From positions 15,732,085-15,796,084 of the forward strand of contig OX442415.1 in assembly GCA_949361645.1 (NCBI GenBank): DNA of 64,000 bases. Direction: 5' to 3'. The notes beneath the pieces were generated by a model. The model was not told the DNA's origin and did no database searches. It was given only the letters and a program-made list of their open reading frames with translations. Origin of the DNA: Spongilla lacustris (Eukaryota; Porifera; Demospongiae; Spongillida; Spongillidae). Positions 14,371 through 25,145 of this stretch are shown here, piece by piece; position 1 is the first letter of the stretch; each line of letters begins with the position of its first letter. A program made the translations under genes and the position numbers.

Positions 14371-14682
14371 AGAGCGAACGAAATTGAAGCTAGTCGATGC
14401 AGGGGGAGGAGGGGGGCAGGCATTTACAAGTCTGTCGCGGGGACATAATATACGCTTGTGCAGTAATGCTTAACCCGGGAAGGGGGGGGGGGGGGGGGGG
14501 GGGGGCGGTATTAGGGGTGTACGGTAAAATAGCACAACAGCCTTTATATTTACTCTGGTTATTTATGTTAACAGCCTGCATGCAACTCCATTACTGATAC
14601 AAATCTTTATTACCACCTTGTACCGTTCTTTAATTCAGTCTACTAGTATCAGCGGTTCACGCATGTTCATATGTATGTTCCG

Positions 14683-14828
14683 CGCGAATTGTAAATTTGC
14701 GCAATTTCGAAATTGCGTTGCGCAATTTGAAAATTTCGAAATTGCGTACCGATTTCGAAATTGTCCTCCGATTTTAAAATTGCCACCCAATTTCGAAATT
14801 GCGCTGCGCTATTTCGAAATTGCGTAAC
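14683..14828. repeat. Tandem repeat of the palindromic word AATTTCGAAATT
   Basis: Six to eight imperfect copies of GC-AATTTCGAAATT-GC, spaced about 15-22 bp apart, lie immediately upstream of the integrase gene. Each core is self-complementary around TTCGAA. It may be promoter-proximal or a small satellite. Confidence 0.7.
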
Positions 14829-14893
14829 ATCGATACGCATGCGCACTTTCAAAACTGTACACGTGTATGTGTGTAAAGTCACCTTCTTCGAGT

Positions 14894-16315
14894 ATGGACC
14901 AGTGCGATCAGAAGCAGCTTTTTGACAGATTTTGCGTTGAACAGTTCAAGGACAGGGATGATAAAACGAGCAAGACTATTTCTAGAGAGAAAGGACAGCG
15001 AATTGTGAATGTCATCAAGAAGGATCCATCGGCAGTAACTTACAGCTCACAATTCAAATTCTGGGTAAAGAAAAAACGTATTGAACTGATTAACCACCCT
15101 GCACTAGGAGTTAAAGACGTGCTGTGTCTCCCAGCCAAAAATCAGGTAACGTGACGAAGCACACCACTCACGCGTGCCACATATGCCACACACTTACATA
15201 TCTACGTGTTGAATTCGCAGAATACTAATGACACAACGGTTATGGCCAAATGGAGACGAGTAGCGTTTATAGATGAGTTCTTTGATATAATTGAAGAAGT
15301 TCACTGCAGGCAAAAGGGACACATCAGTAGTACTGAAGAAGACCATACAGGAGCCTGGGTAAAATGTACTGTCTCTGTACGTGTATGCTATGTGATTTTT
15401 AAACTGGTCTCTACTTTGAAGATATCAAAGTTATATGGATGCATTCCAAGATCTGCTGTGTACAAGTTTGTACAACTGTGTCTCTTGTGTCATGCAAGAA
15501 AACCACAGTCAACCCGTGCTCCACTGAGACCAACTATTTCATCAGGCGTCATGACAAGAGGCCAGGTTAGATAATGGTATATTTTTCACAAATTATTACT
15601 TACTATTTCCAGATTGATCTCATTGATATGAGGCACAGGCCTGATGGATACTTTAAGTGGATTGGTCATTATATGGACCACTGGGCAAAATTTCATATGC
15701 TATTTCCATTAGTGCGAAAATCAGCAGCTGAAGTTGCCGTTGCATTATCAAACCAAGTGTTTGCTGTCCTAGGTACCTCAAAGATCTTGCATTCTGATAA
15801 TGGACGGGAGTTTTTGAATGAGATCATTCACAGCATATTAAAGAATGGCCTGGGGAAGTGATGTTTGTAAATGGCCGACCAAGAAACCTTAAATGCCAGG
15901 GTCTCATTGAGCAAGGCAATGGCATGGTAGAGAAGCTACTTGGGTGTCGTCTCTATGCACATGAAGGGGACAGTCAACCTGTGTGGTCTGAGTGGCTGCC
16001 ATTTATCCAATGTAAGTCAGTATTATACCATAGCTATACAAATTACATGAATTGTCTTTTTATGCAGATCAACTAAATACAACTGTGCATGGTACCATGA
16101 AAACCACACCATATGAGCTTGTGTTTGGCCAACCACCCCGACAAGGAATTTTCCCTGGAGTCAAAAGTCCGAGCATAATAGAAGAAGATGTAGAGGATAT
16201 CATAAAGGAGGATGAAGAAGTGAATGTTTTGCATGATCAATCCTTGGGTAAAGGGCAAGAAGATGGTGTGGTGGATATTGAGCAATGGCATACACAGGAG
16301 AATACAACAGGTTAG
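14894..16315 (+). CDS. Spliced retroviral-type integrase (SCAND3/KRAB-A-like) gene
   Basis: A nuclear DDE integrase-domain protein of the family annotated in animals as SCAND3- or KRAB-A-domain-containing, related to Ty3/gypsy or Ginger integrases. The exons I infer are 14894-15145, 15221-15358, 15422-15565, 15613-16011 and 16068-16315. Their introns begin GT and end AG (47-75 bp), and most junctions preserve phase. The 16012-16067 intron restores FIQ-YQLNTT across the junction. The N-terminal region ends in ALGVKDVLCLPAKNQ. The core shows the first Asp in IDLIDMRHRPDG, the second in HSDNGREF and the Glu in GLIEQGNGMVEK (about 37 residues later), so the DDE triad is present. CX2C-like FVQLCLLCHARKP precedes the core. 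One frameshift is needed near 15838 to join HSIL to WPGEVMFVNGRPR. The 15359-15421 intron is a multiple of three without a stop, so it could be retained. A further terminal exon may lie at about 16422-16512. This may be a domesticated gene or a decaying element. Confidence 0.72.
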
Positions 16316-16826
16316 CATTCAACAAAGAAGCTGGTGCGATTATCTCAACTTCTGTGGCCCAAACACCCAGACTCTGCCTTTCTACATTTGCTTTATATAC
16401 TGTTCCATGCATCCATAGGAGGATACCAGGGTGAAAACACAGAATTTTCTTGATGAAACTTTTGAGATCCTGCATGCATGTTATAACAAGCGAAGAAAAA
16501 GTTTCCATCAGCTACAATTCTAGTTGTGAGATGTGACACATTGATCGTTATAGGCTGCTGCACATGTGGACGATTTCCATGGACAAATGTTAATTCTAGT
16601 GAAGCACATATCTCTCTTAGCCAAATGTTGCAAGGTGGAATATAGTTTATCATGTTCATATTTTGTTCTTCAACTATCTGACATGATAAACGTGCACATT
16701 GCTCAATTACATTTGTGTATAGTAACCGGGGGTGGGCAAGAAAAAAATTAAAGGTAAAAGCCACCATCGTGAAAGGATTAGTACATGTTTCTTTTCTTTC
16801 ACAGAACTGAACAACCAGGACGTCTC

Positions 16827-17060
16827 TTATTCCAACCGATTGCATGATATGTTCACCAACGCAAAGCAGCTCATTTTGATGAAGTGACGAAAGGCGCCAT
16901 CAGCATCTGGAGTACCTTTGAGATGGTTAACGATTCTTTGCGCCACTTCCTTTATTGTCACCGCGCTTCTAGCACGTTTTCCACCAACAGGAAAAGAGGA
17001 GTCAATATATTCTTGAAACGACACCTTGATAGAGTTTTCTCCCCATCTCCACGAGTTCAC
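16827..17060 (-). pseudogene. Possible N-terminal exon of a second integrase-family copy
   Basis: The minus-strand ORF encodes KEVAQRIVNHLKG...FRHFIK. This matches in layout the N-terminal block of the upstream plus-strand gene (EKGQRIVNVIKK...FKFWVK). A GT donor follows at FAL|gtgaac. No downstream integrase core is present on this strand, so it looks like a truncated fragment. Similarity is by eye only. Confidence 0.35.
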
Positions 17061-17610
17061 ACATTCATACGACTTACGAGCATGCGCATTATGGCATGTC
17101 CGGTTGAACGATCGGCCAACCGGTAAATCAACCGGTTGGCCGGTTAATCAACGGGCTACGTATTGAACATCCGTGCGGAACATGTACATTGTTTTATCGG
17201 TGCAGGACACAGAACATCAAATGTGCATGTGAGATATGCATGCATGTACATGCATATGTGTATGTATAGGATTGGAAGGGTTCTGTACCATCACAGCACT
17301 GCCTACAGAGTATATACAGTACTAGTAATGGCTACTGGATCAGATCTGAAGCCCGGTAGGGAGCCACCATTATGATGTCACCATCACTTTCCTGGTCAGG
17401 TCGTGTGTGACATTTGCTCATAGCGGCTACAAGTGTGAGGCGGATGTTTTTGTTGATGGCAAAGAAAAGGAGCAGAACGTTCAGGGGTTCAATGGTTGTC
17501 TGTAGCGACACCAGCAGATATGCAACAGTGTTTCGGGTTTTTATAGCCCAAAGAAGACATGCTAGGAACGGAATCTTGGTAACGAATACTGTTGTAATGG
17601 TAACTACGCT

Positions 17611-18305
17611 CAGTGTGTGTGCATGTGTGTGTGTGCATGTGTGTGTGCATGTGTGTGTATGCATGTGTGTGTGTGCATGTGTGTGCATGTGTGTGTGCAT
17701 GCGTGAGTGTGTGCATGTGTATGTGCAGGTGCGAGTATGCATGTGTGTGTGTGTATGTGTGTGTGTGCTGTGTGTGTGCATGTGTGTTTATGCATGTGTG
17801 AGCGCGCATGTGTGTGCATGTGTGTGTGCATGTGTGTGCATGTGTGTGTGCATGTAGTGTGTGTGCATGTGTATGTGCATGTGCGAGTGTGCATGTGTGT
17901 GTGCATGTGTGTGTGTGCATGTGTGTGTGCATGTGTGTGTTCACATGTGCATGTGCATGTGTGTGGATGTGTGTGTGGATGTGTGTGTGGATGTGTGTGT
18001 GCTTGTGTGTGTGTGCATGTGTGTGTGCATGTGTGTGTGTGCATGTGTGTGTGCATGTGTGTGTGCATGTGTGTGTGTGCATGTGTGTGTGTGCATGTGT
18101 GTGTGCATGTGTGTGTGTGCATGTGTGTGTGCATGTGTATGTGCATGTGCATGTGCATGTGCATGTGTGTGTGTGCATGTGTGTGTGCATGTGTGTGTGC
18201 ATGTGTGTGTTCACATGTGCATGTGCATGTGTGTGTGGATGCGCGTGTTCACGTGTGCATGTGCATGTGTGTGGGCATGTGTGTGTGTGCATGTCTATGT
18301 GTGTA
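17611..18305. repeat. ~700 bp variable (TG)nCATG minisatellite
   Basis: It is built from TGTGTGTGCATG-type words with many length variants, plus GTGTGTGGATG and CACATGTGCATG variants. It lies just downstream of the last recognised LRGUK-like exon. Long ORFs on both strands (Met/Cys/Val or His/Thr-rich) are repeat artefacts. Confidence 0.95.
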
Positions 18306-18317
18306 TGCATACCTCAC

Positions 18318-20838
18318 CTGTGTTAATGGTGGTGTCAAAGAAGCCAGGCCTCTCCTGATGGAAGGCTTTGTATTGCTGTACCTCCCTGAGGATGCCTGCT
18401 ATCTGATCAGATGTGTATTTTGTCTTGGACTGGAGCCTCTGTTCATGTATCTACATGTAGGGGTGAGGGATGGGAGATGTGGGGTAGAAGAGGTAGTGGG
18501 TAGGAAGTGGACCATTGGTAGGTGTGGTGGGAAGTGGACCATTGGTAGGTGTGGTGGGAAGTGGACCATTGGGAGGGTGTGGTGGGAAGTGGACCATTGG
18601 TAGGTGTGGTGGGAAGTGGACCATCGGGAGGGTGTGGTGGGAAGTGGACCATTGGGAGGGTGTGGTGAGAAGTGGACCATTGGGTGGGTGTGGTGGGAAG
18701 TGGACCATTGGTAGGTGTGGTGGGAAGTGGACCATTGGGAGGGTATGGTGGGAAGTGGACCATTGGTAGGTGTGGTGGGAAGTGGACCATTGGTAGGTGT
18801 GGTGGGAAGTGGACCATTGGGAGGGTGTGGTGGGAAGTGGACCATTGGTAGGTGTGGTGGGAAGTGGACCATTGGGAGGGTGTGGTGGGAAGTGGACCAT
18901 TGGTAGGTGTGGTGGGAAGTGGACCATTGGGAGGGTGTAGTGGGAAGTGGACCATTGGGAGGGTGTGGTGGGAAGTGGACCATTGGGAGGGTGTGGTGGG
19001 AAGTGGACCATTGGTACATGTAGGTGTGGTGGGAAGTGGACAATTGGGAGGGTGTGGTGGGAAGTGGACCATTGGGAGGGTGTGGTGGGAAGTGGACCAT
19101 TGGGTGGATGTGGTGGGGAGTGGACCATTGGCTCACTCATCACATGTACATCATAGTGTGGGTGGGGCAATATAACAGGGTGTGGACTGTGTATGGGGTA
19201 GCCCCCTCCTCTCCCCCCCCCCCCCCCCCTTACCTATGGATTGAGAGGGGCTGTCAGGATGTACCGTGGCTCAAAATGCGATTTCTTCAAAGAGAGCACA
19301 CCCTGGGAAATGTAGGCGTGTTATAAGGTACATATTAATTCTGCACATACACATGTACACATGTACATGTACATTACACTATACTGAATACCTTCTACAA
19401 ACCAATCAAGTTGGACATCCATAGGGAGGGGAGTGGAGGGGGGTGAGGGTGTGTCCCATTGCATCATACCCACAAAATAATCATTACTAAAGAGGTGCTG
19501 ATGGTCCTGCATTACTAAGGGTTGAGGTGACCTTTAAGAACTCTGCACCCTACAGGCATACATGTACATGTAGCATACCCTTATATGGCAGTGAGTGTGT
19601 CAGGTGAGTGTAACAGATCGACCTTTCACCTACTAAGAATGTACATGTTAGAACAAGAAATAAAAGATAAAAGGAAACAGAGCAATGCATAAAAAGTGGT
19701 GTTCTTTTTGTATTGATCCTTGAACCCTTCCCTTCCTTTTTACACTACCCGTGCCTTTTAATCTTTGAGATGAGTTGGATGAAGAGCTGGGTATCCCCAC
19801 GTAAGCTGTTAAGGTGAGCTGGCTATTACAAGCTACTACTGCATGTAATAGTTTGTTTACATACACATGTACATGTATGATGTGGTGTTGTGCTGCAATA
19901 TGGTGTGGCAGATGTGATGTATCATCTCTCAACTTTACCACCACATCCAATTACATTTGTATTATGTGTGTGTATAATGTGCCCATCAAATATGTGACAC
20001 AGCTCCAATTAGTGCCCACCCACCTCTAGGCTCATGTGTGTGATGCACGCCAGTCCTTGCTGCGCCACACGCTCCAGGGAAGCCATAGCAAGACCATACC
20101 AGTGGCCAGCGTAACAGGTAGTCTCCAAGAAATCACCCTGGGGAGGAGGAGGAGGGGGGGGGGAGGGGGGGTAATATACACACAGGAGGGTTGAGTGATG
20201 ACTGTATTAAGCCTGCACATCACAGGGAACTTACCGATTCCACGGCTGCCTGAAAAGTGGTCGTGTCTATGAAGTAGTACTCCCTTCCATGACCTTCCCC
20301 AGAGGTCTGGGGACGAGTGGTATGTGAGATGCTGTACACATGGATGAGAGTAGGATTAAAATGACATGAGTGGTACATGTATGTGTGTGTGTGTGTGTTT
20401 GTGTGGGACAGCAGGGGTGAAAGACAGAGATATGTACTCCAATGAGTACATTTACATGTTGTACGTGTACTGTACATGTACATGTACATGTCACAAACCT
20501 CACCCAACAATACACACATCAAAATGCACACACATGTACACACACACACACACACACACACACTCACCCATGACCAAAGAACCTTGGGAACTCCTCCACC
20601 AGCTGCTTGGCCAGCCTTGCCTTCCCAGAGCCTGCTGGTCCACAGAGGACCAGGAGGGGGTAAGGCTCCTCCAGGCTGGTCAGGGTGCTAGTAGGAGAGG
20701 TGGGGGTGGGGAGGAGGTGTGGAGGTGTGAGGGAAAGGGATGCAGAGGGAGTGGTGTGGAGGTGGGGACACAGCAATGGCTGCTACAGTGTACCTGTAGT
20801 TCAACACCGCAGGCTTTCTGATGGACTCTATACTATCT
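18318..20838 (-). CDS. LRGUK: LRGUK-like guanylate-kinase-domain gene (six exons, 5' and 3' ends not found)
   Basis: In transcription order the exons are 20838-20794 (tentative), 20687-20568, 20331-20235, 20137-20024, 19302-19234 and 18450-18318. All are bounded by AG/GT and all phases agree. They encode the P-loop VLCGPAGSGKARLAKQL, then VEEFPRFFGHG|ISHTTRP, EGHGREYYFID, GDFLE and YAGHWYGLAMASLERVAQ, GVLSLKKSHFEPRYIL, and a helical exon ending RPGFFDTTINT. This is the order and spacing of a guanylate kinase-like fold. The RPGFFD...IN ending and fused-looking N-terminus favour LRGUK (leucine-rich repeat plus GK, linked to sperm flagella/basal bodies in vertebrates) over plain GMP kinase. The Walker lysine is present. 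The sole lesion seen is TAG as the last codon of exon 19302-19234, where CAG|GTAAGG would be expected. LRR exons would lie upstream, beyond the 20905-24629 transposon; I did not find them. Confidence 0.72.
18497..19135. repeat. ~27-28 bp minisatellite, about 23 copies
   Basis: The repeated core GGGAAGTGGACCATTGG alternates with TAGGTGTGGT or GAGGGTGTGGT spacers. It lies in an intron of the LRGUK-like gene. ORFs in several frames (NGPLPTTP / QWSTSHHT types) merely translate the repeat. Confidence 0.96.
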
Positions 20839-21566
20839 CTGCCGGTATATGCAGCCGATGCACCATGCATGCAAGGCATGGCTGCAACCTCTTATCACGC
20901 TGTACCCAGCAAAAAATCCGTGAAAGATCGTTTACGATCGTATCAGAATATTTCCTTCGTGCTATGTGAGCGATATAATTTCGCACAATGAATTTCATAC
21001 GTCCTACCATCATAATGATAATAAACGATCGTGCAGAATCTTAAAAGTTTTATCGCGCACGGAAATATGACTATACTTCATTATAACGATAATAGATGAT
21101 TGTTACCGATCTTAAAACTGGCGCGTATTATGCATCATGTCAGGATAATACACGATCGATCAATACGTTGCATATACATGTATACGATCGAATAAAAGAG
21201 ATTTATCATATTGGTACGAATTTTAAATATACAGAACGTTTTTAAGAACGGATTAATCATATACGAAAATGTATTATCGTTTATGATCATTATATATATA
21301 ACATACAATGAAATAGCACGTTAAGACGTTTACAAAGACGATCTATATGCTACAACGAAATAGCACGATTTAGTACGATAATGAATAATCATATACGAAA
21401 GCTTATTATCGTTTATGATCCTTACAGGAAAAAAGTATATATTTCTTACATACAAAGAAATAGCATGATTTAGCACGATTACTAAGCCACCCTATATGCT
21501 ACAACGAAATAGCACGATTTAGCACGATTGGTAACGATGCATTTTATGATCTTTTCATGGAAGAAA

Positions 21567-21657
21567 AAACGACACTCAGGAGGATTCGAACCAGCAGCGT
21601 CTTGATTTCAAGACACACAACTTTACAATAGCCCAACACAGCAGACCGTATCATAAT
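21567..21657 (-). pseudogene. tRNA-like sequence (degenerate, Ser-UGA-like)
   Basis: The minus strand contains a perfect B-box/T-loop GGTTCGAATCC. It is preceded by an anticodon-type stem with TTGAAAT in the loop, and GATAC/GTGTC can pair as part of an acceptor stem. The T stem does not pair fully and the A-box is poor. It is either a tRNA pseudogene or a tRNA-derived SINE head, embedded in the 3.7 kb element. Confidence 0.35.
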
Positions 21658-22078
21658 AGTCTCTATTTCACCGCTTAACATGATGAGTGGACAAACACAC
21701 TTATAAAGCCTACCGGAAAGTCTAATTACCCGATAATTTGAATTAAAATAATAGTAAATTGGATCTGGGGACAAGCGATAGCAGCACTGCGCACAGCAAC
21801 TGGTTTTAAACACCCACTTCTGTATGGAGATTCGGTACGTCTTTGGTGCGCGAGTGGTTGCTTGATTCACAGATATACGCTTGGTGGCAGATGATATATG
21901 TTCTCTACCGTATCAGCGGGACACGGCAGAGATCCCGTCGTTCTCATTAAGACCATGGAAAGAAGACTTGTGCCGTTAGTAAGTTGAAGTGCTTATAAAT
22001 CACCAGTTGTACAAATTATATTTTGAAGGTGTGTGACTTTCATAAGCATGAAGGTGGGCATTCTTTAGAATATCTATG

Positions 22079-23130
22079 GTGTTACATGTCCTGAGTGCTT
22101 CCAAATCAGCACCTGTACCACTTTTGAAGGTCTCCAGGGAGTTGTGTGACCTTCATGTGTGTGGCCTCATCAGGTTAGCTGAAAGATATCAATCATTAAT
22201 ACACATACTGTATGTGTGGACTTGTGCATTTTTTTAAAAATAGCTTTAGTGTTACCTGTCCTGAATGCTACCACATTTGAAGGTGTGTGACCTTCATTGG
22301 TGTGGCCTCATGAGGTTAGCAGGAAAATTTGAATTATTAATACATACTTACAATGTATTTATGGACTTGTGCATTTTTTAATAATAGAAATGGTGTTACA
22401 TTTCGTGAATGTTACCACATTTGAAGATGTGTAACCTTCATGGGTGTATGTCACCTTCATGGGTGTGGCCTCAAGTGGTTAGCAGGAAAATGCTAATTAT
22501 TAATACACATATACTTATGTATAATGTATGTATCGACTTGTGCATTTTTTTAGAATAGCTTTGGTGTTACCTGTCCTGAATTCTACCATGTTTCAAGGTA
22601 CATGTATGTCACCTTCATTGGTGTGGCCTCGTAAGGTTAGCGGGATAGTGCTAATCATATACGTACAATGTATGTATCGACTTGTGCATTTTTTTAGAAT
22701 AGCTTTGGTGTTACATGTACCTGTTCTGACTGCTACCACATTTGAAGATGTGTGACCTTCATTGATGTGGCCTCATCAGGTTAGCGGGAAAATGCTAATT
22801 ATTAATACACATATACTTATGTACAATGTATGTATCGACTTGTGCATTTTTTTAGAATAGCTTTGGTGTTACCTGTCCTGAATGCTACCACATTTGAAGA
22901 TGTGTGACCTTCATTGGTGTGGCCTCATCAAGTTAGCAGGGTAAATGCTAATTATTAATACGCATACTTACAATGTATGAATCGACTTGTGTATTTTTTT
23001 AGAATATAGCTCTGGTGTTACCTGTACTGTCCTGAATGCTACGACACTGATTTGAAGATGTGTGACCTTCATCCATGGTGTGGCCTCATGAGGTTAGCGG
23101 GAAATTTAATACCATACTTGTATGGTTTTG
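22079..23130. repeat. Tandem repeat of 145-170 bp, about 7 copies
   Basis: Landmark GGTGTTACCTGTCCTGAATG recurs near 22079, 22246, 22391, 22562, 22707, 22866 and 23016. Each is followed by GTGTGACCTTCAT and GTGGCCTCATNAGGTTAGC. Two period classes (about 145-150 and about 160-170 bp) coexist. It lies inside the 3.7 kb TIR element. Confidence 0.88.
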
Positions 23131-24639
23131 TGCAATAGCTTAGGTGTTACATGTTATGCTTTCTTAGTATACAACTCAGTTTTGCCTGTGTTTCATTCTT
23201 AAGATACACTTCTTCATTTTAATAAAATACATGGATAGAGTGATGGGCATTTGCAAAACTAACTTCAAATACATTTAGCTCACTCAATCCATGTAGAATG
23301 GGGAAACGACTTTAAAAACGGTGTATTTTAAGAATGGGACATAGAAAAAATATGGGAAAAGTTGTGTTGGATGTATCATGTCTCATAGAAACAGATTTCT
23401 GTGGGTAAAAATGAATACAGTACCAAATTATCAAATTTAAATTGTTTTTTAACTTGAAAAATTGAAACTGTAAAGAGTAATGAAATCAGGGAAAGCATAT
23501 ACTTCCTCGATGCTGTCCCCCATGTAAATATTGTATCAGTTCTTTGGGTTAATAGAGCACAAACACGTTTTTAGAATATTATTTTTGTTTTTACATAATT
23601 ATAACACAAATAATAAAACATAAAAAATTATAACATAATGTGTAATAAAAATTGCATATTGATGTATTCATTGCCGGTTGGATTGATGGGAAGGATTTTA
23701 TAAGCATTCCCCATAAAATAAATTCTGTATTCAGAGAGACTTGTGATTTAAAGCAATGTAAAAGGGGCTAGCAAGAGTTGTTTTAGATCAAGAGAAAGTT
23801 AAATTAGTTAATGCATGGTAATAAGTATAAATTTCAGTCATGATTGTTTAATACATGTGCATTTTTTACCCAGCTGCAGATGCCATAAGATTTGGCCTTG
23901 ACAAGCCAGAAATACTCGTAGGTTTTAGTATGAAGAGCAAGAAGACTGTAGAAGAAGAAGGAAACCGATTGATAGGTTTAGTGTGTTAGTATGTATTGCA
24001 TTGTATGATGTCAATTCATTACGTTTTTAAAAGATGTTTTGTGCATGCGTATACGACGCAATATCACGAATGATATTATGCTGGATCGAGAACGACTATT
24101 AACGACAAAAGTAAGATGTATAAACTGCACGACGATCGTGAAGGATTATTTACGTATTGATCCGCTGTTAAAAAGATGTAATACGATCACTCACTGTATT
24201 GATTTTTTTACTGACTTACCTTGTACTATACGATACGCTATAATCGTGCATATTCTAGTAGTTATTGAACCAGTAAAGATATTATACGATCACTCACTGT
24301 ATTGATGTTATACATCATCTTTTGCTTTTACGATAGTAGTACGATCGTCGACGTTCCTCTCAAACGAAATTCGATGTAATACGATCACTCACTGCATGTA
24401 TTGATTTTTTAAATCACTCGTTGACTTACCTTGAACGATACGCTATAATCGTGCATTATTGAACCTGTAAAGATATTATACGATCACTCATTGTATTGAT
24501 GTTATGCATCATCCTTTGCTTGTACGATGGTAGTACGATCGTCGACGCTCCTCTCAAACGAAATTCGTACTATAAGCTCGATCATAGACGATTGTTAGAA
24601 CGATTGGCTCGTACGATTTTTTTGCTGGGTAGGCATGGA

Positions 24640-25145
24640 GCATATATATTTGTGGCCCACATGCTGCATGATTAATATAATTCCAACCAGCTGCAGGGTT
24701 GCCGAAAGTCAGGCCGGGGTCCCGGCCTGTGACCGGCCGGCCTGATGACAGCCCCGGCCTGTCAGGTCGATTTAATACGTATTGTTGATATATTTAGTTG
24801 ATTAACCTTGATCGCTACGCGCGCCTATAGGCTAGGTCGCTTGATGCTGCCTGTGCATCCACTTCAGCTACTCCTCTTTTATAATCTGTGCTTCTCTCCA
24901 ACCCCAAGGGCGTCCCCAGGCATGGCCCCCTCCTGTAATAAAAGTTTACATACATGCGCACTGAAAGCGGACCGCAGCACCCTCCGCCCACTGATAGTAT
25001 GATTGAATCGGCCGAGAGGGCGGACACCTCACTGATTGAATCGGCCGAAAGCGGACAGCACCCCCCCCCCCCCCCCCCCCGGCTGGTTGAATCGGCTGAA
25101 AGCGAACAACGTATTCACGGCTGTCAAATGGCGCCCCCCTTGCCT
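24640..25145. repeat. Mosaic of short repeats with GATTGAATCGGCC units and a C22 run
   Basis: GTTGAATCGGCCGAAAGCGG-type units recur about three times (25003-25110), next to a run of C at about 25059-25080. The reverse-complement family occurs at 40470-40620. The GGCCGG-rich block at 24711-24770 is unassigned. No gene is seen. Confidence 0.5.

Larger units (their letters stand above)
20905..24629. mobile_element. 3.7 kb TA-flanked TIR element without transposase
   Basis: CCCAGCAAAAAATC at 20905-20918 is matched by its inverted complement at the right end (24616-24629, GATTTTTTTGCTGGG-like), and TA flanks both sides (20903-20904, 24630-24631). About 600 bp inside each end is crowded with ACGATCGT / CGATNATAA words in both orientations, which look like subterminal binding sites. 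The interior carries a tRNA-like sequence (about 21567-21650) and a 145-170 bp tandem repeat (22079-23130). No ORF resembles a transposase, so mobility would depend on an enzyme supplied elsewhere. It sits 66 bp upstream of the most 5' LRGUK-like exon found, probably in an intron. Confidence 0.72.

Noticed and set aside
16393..16845. 150-codon minus-strand ORF
   Set aside because: Antisense to the 3' end of the integrase gene; no domain or splice context recognised.
17489..18603. ORFs of up to 298 codons, Met/Cys/Val- or His/Thr-rich
   Set aside because: They read through the (TG)nCATG minisatellite on either strand; no non-repeat domain. The LRGUK-like exon at 18318-18450 lies in a different frame.
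18399..19170. ORFs of 209-245 codons with NGPLPTTP/QWSTSHHT repeats
   Set aside because: All three minus-strand frames stay open because the minisatellite lacks stops; this is not evidence of a gene.
21567..21657. Functional tRNA-Ser
   Set aside because: The T stem and acceptor stem do not pair fully; kept only as a degenerate tRNA-like sequence.
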